DNA of 64,000 nucleotides from Gemmatimonadota bacterium (GTDB lineage Bacteria; Gemmatimonadota; Gemmatimonadetes; Gemmatimonadales; GWC2-71-9), in the NCBI GenBank assembly GCA_003222135.1, contig QHUM01000041.1, positions 93,852 to 157,851 on the forward strand, given 5' to 3'. The notes under the pieces are model-generated. The model saw only the letters and a program-made list of their open reading frames with translations. It did not search any database and was not told the DNA's origin. Both the position numbers and the translations under genes were made by a program. Shown here one piece after another: positions 60,001 to 64,000 of the stretch (its first letter is position 1; the number at the start of each line of letters is the position of its first letter).

Positions 60001-61537
60001 GAAACAGCAGATCCTCACCGTCCGGGCGCACCTGCCGCTCGACCTGTCGCTCGTTGCGGTGGAGCGGCGCCAGCTACCCGACACGCTGTTCGTGCGGGCC
60101 ACCGCCGACAGCGTGGATCTGTCGGTGCTCGAGGCGCTGACACCCGCGTTGCGGCAGGTGGAAGGCGTGTTTTCGGCCGATCTCGGCATCGCGGGTACGT
60201 GGGATTCCCCGCGGCTGCGCGGCACGCTCGGCGTCGCGGGCGCCGCCACCATTCCCGCCTTGAACGTGCGCTACGAAGCCGTCAACGGCCGTCTCACGCT
60301 CTCGGGGGATTCGATCGCGATCCAGACGCTTTCCGCACGAAGCGATCGGGGGCGGGGCCGTATCGATGTGTCCGGCGTCGTGCGGTTGGAGCGGCTCACG
60401 CGCCCGGTGCTCGACCTGCGCATCGCCGCGGACCAGTTCAGGGCGCTGGACTTGAAGAACAACGTCTCCGTCACGGCGAGCGGCCAGCTGGCGCTGGCGG
60501 GCCCGGTGTTCGGGGCGTCGCTCACGGGGCACGCGAACGTCACGTCGGGCGTGGTGTACTTCGCCGACCTCGTGCAGAAGCGCATCGTCAACCTCGACGA
60601 GCTCGCCGACACCTCGCTGGCGGCAATCATCCAACAGCAACGTCTGGGCCCCGAGTTTCAGAGCGTGTTCCTGGACAGTCTTCGGATCCAGGATCTCGAG
60701 CTCGAGATGGGGAGCGACGTGTGGCTGCGCTCCAACGAGGCGAACATCCAGCTGACCGGCAGCGTGCGCCTCACCAAGCAGCGCAACCTTTACCTCGTGA
60801 GCGGGACGCTGCAGGCGGCGCGCGGTACGTACCGGCTCAAGCTCGGTCCGGTGACGCGCGAGTTCGTCGTGACGCAGGGGACGGTGAAGTACTTCGGCAC
60901 CCCGGACCAGGACGCCGCGCTCGACATCGAGGCGCGCCACGTCGTGCACCCCGTGCCGACGTCGGCCCAGCGGAATCCGGACGACATCACCGTCGTGGCC
61001 CACATCACCGGCAGCCTCCTGGTGCCGCGCGTGACGCTCGAGGCGGAGAAGCGCGACCTCTCCCAGACCGAGATCATCTCCTATCTGCTGTTCGGGAAGA
61101 GCAGCCTCGACCTGGGCGGCGGCGACCAGGGCGGGGGCGGGATCGCCGACCAGCGGGCGCTGCTGCGGAGCGCGCTGTCGGTGTTGTCGGGCGAGATCGA
61201 GCAGACGATCGTGTCCGGGGGTGTGCCGGTCGACTACGTGGAGATCCGTCCCGGAGGCGGCGGCCAGGGGGACCCGCTGTTGGGGTGGCAGTTCGCCGTG
61301 GGGCGGCAGCTCGGGGCCAAGACGTTCCTGGTCCTGAACGCCGGGTTCTGCGAGGGGCGGCAGGTCGGCGTGCGTAACACGCTGGGTTTGTCGCTGCAGT
61401 TCCGGATCAGCCCCGAATGGCGCACCGAGGCGAGCTTCGAGCCGGTGCAGACCTGCGCCGACCCGAGCACCGAGTCGCAAGGCGGCACGGTGCCGCGCCA
61501 GGTGGGGTTGGACCTGTTCTGGGAGAAGCGGTACTAG
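57095..61537 (+). CDS. TamB-family translocation/assembly protein
   Basis: A 1480-residue protein. An N-terminal membrane anchor (LWMIVGLLACFLGALSALVG) is followed by a very long beta-rich repeat region typical of lipid-channel AsmA/TamB proteins, and a C-terminal DUF490 domain (about 1100-1480; VRLTKQRNLYLVSGTLQAARG; EIISYLLFGKSSLDLGGG). It spans the periplasm and probably conducts phospholipid or assists outer-membrane proteins. ATG overlaps the BamA-like stop by 1 base (TGATG). Confidence 0.92.
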   Translation: MVRRSLGVALWMIVGLLACFLGALSALVGTGAGRALLARVTESALARVFTGSIEVADVHGSLLTGVTLTGVRLFDADTTLVAWLPRADLAYNPFDFAAGRVVLFEFALRQPVINIVQHRSGRLNIEELLRLGGPDTGSTSSHRGPATLILFRNVQIEDGTVTLRLQAQRAEPGDSALEIQGSGPNGRTRVRRFEHLDARLAALRVSSPVERGVGIDITRLAFESSDPALRLVDAAGRLRVIGDSLELDLPRVRLPGSALRAAHGRVSWPRGPLLFDLSLHADSATLGDFHFIDRRFATGAVLAGGVRLKSHGQRVLEVGLDPLRLTHGGGTVTGRLTALSASDSGLVALRDADLDAQDFDLEFARPFLDTLPFAGRLSGHTVATGPVSGLTLDIDWVFRDSLVPGQPATRIRGRGDVGLGGSGGLRFQPFTVEAAAVDWGTVGRLVPAAALHGALYAAGTLSGPLKNAQFTGTLEHRDGARAPSRLSGTVRLDGRSDTLGVYADVTADSLSFDGLKGSFPRLPFSGAVAGTVKLNGPLPELETHAALHSAGGAVQGDGVLRLAGGGGDAPDWGARDFTLRARDLDLASWLERAPASLLTFTVHGDVAVDSGLPPVGALRLRVEPSLFAGTPLDSGLAAVRLADRHLYVDSLRLVQPGLITTGGGTLGWARGDRGTLALDFDADSLNSLDSLLSWITGSDVTPSGDPGDPEHRGVRPLAGAARVLVSLEGSLDSLGLDVRASVERLQWRGWAVPREGRARLVYRPGPVPAFELDATLDSVAHGALGFGAAGAAARGTRDSLAWFARSRVGEGGAFLAGGRFARSGGVTAVGVDSLALQLPGDVWVLERPTELTVTDSAARVSGLALQSVYGAGKLTFAGDLPTRGRADAHLQIESFPLVGVYALLERDTAGVGGVITAAAALTGTRAEPVSTGTFSLTNGSFGEFHAPFADGTFDYRARRLDAALNLWRAKQQILTVRAHLPLDLSLVAVERRQLPDTLFVRATADSVDLSVLEALTPALRQVEGVFSADLGIAGTWDSPRLRGTLGVAGAATIPALNVRYEAVNGRLTLSGDSIAIQTLSARSDRGRGRIDVSGVVRLERLTRPVLDLRIAADQFRALDLKNNVSVTASGQLALAGPVFGASLTGHANVTSGVVYFADLVQKRIVNLDELADTSLAAIIQQQRLGPEFQSVFLDSLRIQDLELEMGSDVWLRSNEANIQLTGSVRLTKQRNLYLVSGTLQAARGTYRLKLGPVTREFVVTQGTVKYFGTPDQDAALDIEARHVVHPVPTSAQRNPDDITVVAHITGSLLVPRVTLEAEKRDLSQTEIISYLLFGKSSLDLGGGDQGGGGIADQRALLRSALSVLSGEIEQTIVSGGVPVDYVEIRPGGGGQGDPLLGWQFAVGRQLGAKTFLVLNAGFCEGRQVGVRNTLGLSLQFRISPEWRTEASFEPVQTCADPSTESQGGTVPRQVGLDLFWEKRY

Positions 61538-61539
61538 CG

Positions 61540-62442
61540 ATGACGCGGGCCTTGCTCATCACGAACCCCGCGGCGGCGCGCACCGACGCCCGCGCCGTCA
61601 CCGCGATCCGCGACACGCTGCGGCGCGGCGGCTGGTCGGTCGACGTGCTCGCCACTACGCAAGCGGGCGACGCGCGCCGCTTCGCGGCCGAGGCGCGGAT
61701 TCAGGGCTTCGACGTCCTGGTCTGCTACGGCGGCGACGGCACGGCCATGCAGATCGCGGCCGGGGCGGTGGGGAGCGGCATTCCATTGGGGATCGTGCCG
61801 GGGGGGACCGGCAACCTGCTCGCCGGAAATCTGCGGTTGCCGAAGAGCCCCGCGGCCGCCGCGCGCGCGATCCTCAAGGGCAAGCCGCTGCCGCTCGACT
61901 TGGGGAGCGTGGCGCGCGCGGATGGGACCCACTACTTCGCGGTATGCTGCGGCACCGGGTTCGATGCGGCGCTGATGGCCGCGACGGGCTCGGCCGAGAA
62001 GCGGCGCTGGAAGATGGCGGCCTACATCGCGCGCGCCTTCGCCGCGCTCCCGCGCGTCACGAGCCCGCTGCATCGCGTGACGGTGGACGGGATCGTTCGC
62101 GAGCTCCCCGCCGCCATGGTGCTTGTCGCGAACTGCGGCGAGCTGGTCCCGCCGTTTCTCCGCTTGCGCGACGGTGTCGCCCCGGACGACGGGTGGCTGG
62201 ATGTGCTGGTGCTCCGGGCGGAGGGGACGATCGAGAGCCTCGCGGCGTTCTTCGAGCTGGTGCGCCGGCCGCGCAACGGGATGCGGCGGCTGTGGTTCGG
62301 CCGCGGCCGCGTGGTGCGGGTCGAGGTGCTCGACGGCGCGGCGCGGCCGATGCAGCTCGACGGCGAGCCGTGGGGGGACACCCCGTTCGAGGCGCGCGTG
62401 CTGCCGGGCGCCCTCTCGGTGATCGTGGACCGCCGTGGCTGA
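61540..62442 (+). CDS. Diacylglycerol/sphingosine kinase-like lipid kinase
   Basis: A 300-residue enzyme with the DAGK catalytic motif CYGGDGTAMQIAAG and PGGTGNLLAGNL. The C-terminal YegS-type beta domain ends in QLDGEPWG. It would phosphorylate a lipid with ATP. Follows tamB by 2 bases, so a link with envelope lipid balance is reasonable. Overlaps the regulator gene by 8 bases. Confidence 0.9.
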   Translation: MTRALLITNPAAARTDARAVTAIRDTLRRGGWSVDVLATTQAGDARRFAAEARIQGFDVLVCYGGDGTAMQIAAGAVGSGIPLGIVPGGTGNLLAGNLRLPKSPAAAARAILKGKPLPLDLGSVARADGTHYFAVCCGTGFDAALMAATGSAEKRRWKMAAYIARAFAALPRVTSPLHRVTVDGIVRELPAAMVLVANCGELVPPFLRLRDGVAPDDGWLDVLVLRAEGTIESLAAFFELVRRPRNGMRRLWFGRGRVVRVEVLDGAARPMQLDGEPWGDTPFEARVLPGALSVIVDRRG

Positions 62443-63805
62443 GACCGTCCTGCTGGTCGACGACGACGCCGATGTGGTGCGCGCCGTGGGTGACTACTTC
62501 GAGCGCCTGGGCTACGAGGTGGCGCGGGAGGGCACGGGGGAAGGGGGCATGGCGGCGTTCCAGCGGCTGCGCCCCGACGTGGTGATCCTCGATCTCCACC
62601 TCCCCGATGTGGGCGGCCTCGATGTGCTCGAGCGACTGCGCCCGCAGGGCGCATCGGTCATTCTGCTCACGGGCCAGGGCGACATCGAGACCGCGGTCCG
62701 CGCCATGCAGCTCGGCGCCGAGCATTTTCTCACGAAGCCGGTGGACATGACCCACCTGGCCGCTGCCACGGCGCGAGTGGCCGAGAAAGTGCGCCTGACG
62801 CGACAGAACGCGCTGCTGCGCGCGCGCGATCACGAAGGCGAGGGGCTCGACTCGCTCGGCGTCTCGCCAGCGATGCGCGAGCTGGCGCGTCAGATCGAGT
62901 TGCTCTCCGCGAGCGACCGCTCGACGGTGCTGCTCGCCGGGGAGAGCGGGACGGGCAAGGGGTGGGTCGCGCGCATCGTGCATCACTTGAGTCCGCGCTC
63001 GCGCGGTCCGTTCGTCGAGGTGAATTGCGGCGGCCTGTCCGCCACGTTCCTCGATTCCGAGCTGTTCGGGCACGAAAAGGGTGCGTTCACCGACGCCAAG
63101 GAGCGCAAGCAGGGGTTGTTCGAGCTGGCCGACGGGGGCACCATCTTTCTCGACGAGATTGGCGAGCTGGCGCCCGAGCTGCAGCCCAAGCTGCTCAAAG
63201 TGCTCGACACGAAGACGTTTCGGCGGCTGGGCGGCACGCGCGAGATGACGGTGAACGTGCGGCTGATCGCGGCCACGAACCGCGACCTGGCGAGCGATAT
63301 CCAGGCGGGTCGGTTTCGGGAGGACTTGTACTACCGGCTCAGCGTGATGCCGCTCAAGCTGCCGCCGGTGCGCGAGCGCTCGCGCGAAGACCGCCTCGCG
63401 CTGCTCACCCGGATCTTGCTCGATCTGGGGCCCCAGATGCCGGGCTGCCCGAGCGCGTGCAGCGCCGAGGCGCTGGACCGCCTTTTGTCGGCGCCGTGGC
63501 CGGGCAACGTGCGCGAGATGCGCAACGTGGTCGAGCGCGCTATGATCCTGGCGCGGGGGGCGGCGCAGATCGGCGTCGAGCACCTCCCGGCGGACCTGCG
63601 CAAGGGAGGTGGGGGCGGAGGGGGTGGGGGTGGAGGGAGCGGCGAGCGGCGTCACACGGCGCTGACGCTCGCCGACGTGGAACGCCAGCAGATCGAGCGG
63701 GCGCTCAAGTTCCACGGCGGCAACCGCACGCGCGCCGCGCAGGAGCTCGGGATTTCGCGCGCGACCTTGATCAATAAGATTAAAGCCTACGCGCTCGACC
63801 TTTGA
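62435..63805 (+). CDS. NtrC-family sigma-54-dependent response regulator
   Basis: A 456-residue regulator: receiver (about 1-120; LLVDDDADV, phosphoacceptor Asp in VVILDLHLPD, KPVD), AAA+ domain (about 140-370; GESGTGKGW Walker A, GGTIFLDEIGEL Walker B) and Fis-type DNA-binding helix (GNRTRAAQELGISRATLINKI). The sigma-54 contact loop reads GAFTDA rather than GAFTGA. A run of 11 glycines joins the last two domains, encoded by a G-rich tract. GTG start. No partner kinase is visible. Confidence 0.93.
   Translation: MAETVLLVDDDADVVRAVGDYFERLGYEVAREGTGEGGMAAFQRLRPDVVILDLHLPDVGGLDVLERLRPQGASVILLTGQGDIETAVRAMQLGAEHFLTKPVDMTHLAAATARVAEKVRLTRQNALLRARDHEGEGLDSLGVSPAMRELARQIELLSASDRSTVLLAGESGTGKGWVARIVHHLSPRSRGPFVEVNCGGLSATFLDSELFGHEKGAFTDAKERKQGLFELADGGTIFLDEIGELAPELQPKLLKVLDTKTFRRLGGTREMTVNVRLIAATNRDLASDIQAGRFREDLYYRLSVMPLKLPPVRERSREDRLALLTRILLDLGPQMPGCPSACSAEALDRLLSAPWPGNVREMRNVVERAMILARGAAQIGVEHLPADLRKGGGGGGGGGGGSGERRHTALTLADVERQQIERALKFHGGNRTRAAQELGISRATLINKIKAYALDL
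63604..63640 (+). other. G-rich tract with G-quadruplex potential in the regulator gene
   Basis: Five runs of three or more G (GGG, GGGGG, GGGGG, GGGGG, GGG) within 37 bases on the coding strand, encoding the poly-Gly linker. The phasing begins as GGGAGGT, GGGGGCG, so it may be a decayed heptamer array. Confidence 0.6.
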
Positions 63806-63812
63806 GGCCACT

Positions 63813-64000
63813 ATGGTAGACAAGCCGAAGCTGATGGAGCACGACGCGATGGTGTGCCGCTACTGCGGGAACGAGGAGCGCGCCTCGGAAGGCTACCCCT
63901 GCGCCGACTGCGGGACGTTCATCTGTTTGATTTGCTCGTTCCGGGGGATCACCCGCTGCAAGGCGTGCGAGGAGAAGGCCAAGGCGAAGCAGCAGGCCTA
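63813..64000 (+). CDS. Small zinc-ribbon protein, cut by window edge
   Basis: ATG at 63813, 7 bases after the regulator stop, opens MVDKPKLMEHDAMVCRYCG and continues with four CxxC pairs: CRYC, CADC, CLIC, CKAC. Eight cysteines would bind two zinc ions in a treble arrangement. The last visible codons are Lys/Gln-rich (AKAKQQA) and the next codon begins TA, so the protein may end at about 62 residues. Family not recognised. Confidence 0.7.
   Translation, partial: MVDKPKLMEHDAMVCRYCGNEERASEGYPCADCGTFICLICSFRGITRCKACEEKAKAKQQA

Overview
The window is GC-rich, compact DNA from a Gram-negative-type bacterium with an outer membrane: a BamA/TamA-family barrel protein, a TamB-family protein, lipoproteins and a Lon-type substrate-binding protein are all encoded. 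A short SigA, a sigma-54 activator, an actinobacterial-style fused 2-oxoglutarate enzyme (Kgd), paired M16 peptidases, a Ser/Thr kinase with a long C-terminal half, and DUF4178/SpeD genes fit Gemmatimonadota best. That assignment is inference from gene content; related soil phyla are not excluded. I saw no rRNA, tRNA, insertion sequence, prophage or CRISPR array. Genes are packed into long runs with ATGA, GTGA or TGATG stop/start overlaps.

Layout. 1-3520 (minus): an SPFH/zinc-ribbon protein, S-adenosylmethionine decarboxylase, two DUF4178 proteins and two small membrane proteins. 3598-13432 (minus): DinB-like protein, membrane protein, YfcC-type carrier, APC permease, DUF1761, an inactive/active M16 peptidase pair, a membrane protein and a homocysteine methyltransferase/MTHFR fusion. 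13573-16813 (plus): DUF2231-like protein and cytochrome bd subunits I and II. 16758-22303 (minus): Kgd, Kelch protein, YggT, DUF167 and a 50-residue membrane protein overlapping cydB. 22368-28698: beta-lactamase-fold hydrolase, seven-haem cytochrome, Gfo/Idh/MocA oxidoreductase and a protein kinase.

28760-38750: cysteine-pair repeat protein, VWA protein, MFS transporter (plus strand), cytidylate-kinase-like protein, SPFH protein, MoxR-type ATPase and a GH38-like protein. 38861-39109: Met/His-rich lipoprotein. 39145-46538 (minus): a seven-gene run of Lon-substrate-binding protein, glcD, glcE, glcF, HAD phosphatase, ygfZ and epimerase. 46677-49769: sigA with a regulatory-looking upstream region, a small membrane protein, aroB and cobalamin adenosyltransferase. 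49826-54931: ferredoxin-NADP reductase, PBP4, and a peptide ABC permease with its binding protein. 54960-64000 (plus): BamA/TamA, TamB, lipid kinase, NtrC-like regulator and a partial zinc ribbon.

The most unusual layer is not a gene. Dispersed arrays of 7-bp (sometimes 8- or 13-bp) units, often two arms in inverted orientation, sit between convergent genes as hairpins and, in-frame, inside genes at domain junctions (Kgd twice, GlcF), at C-termini (GlcD, CydA) and within CydB. Several unrelated unit sequences follow the same architecture. Units used as clear arrays inside genes are free of stop codons in every frame, while two stop-containing unit types lie between genes. A second candidate system is the SPFH/SpeD/DUF4178 membrane cluster at the left edge.
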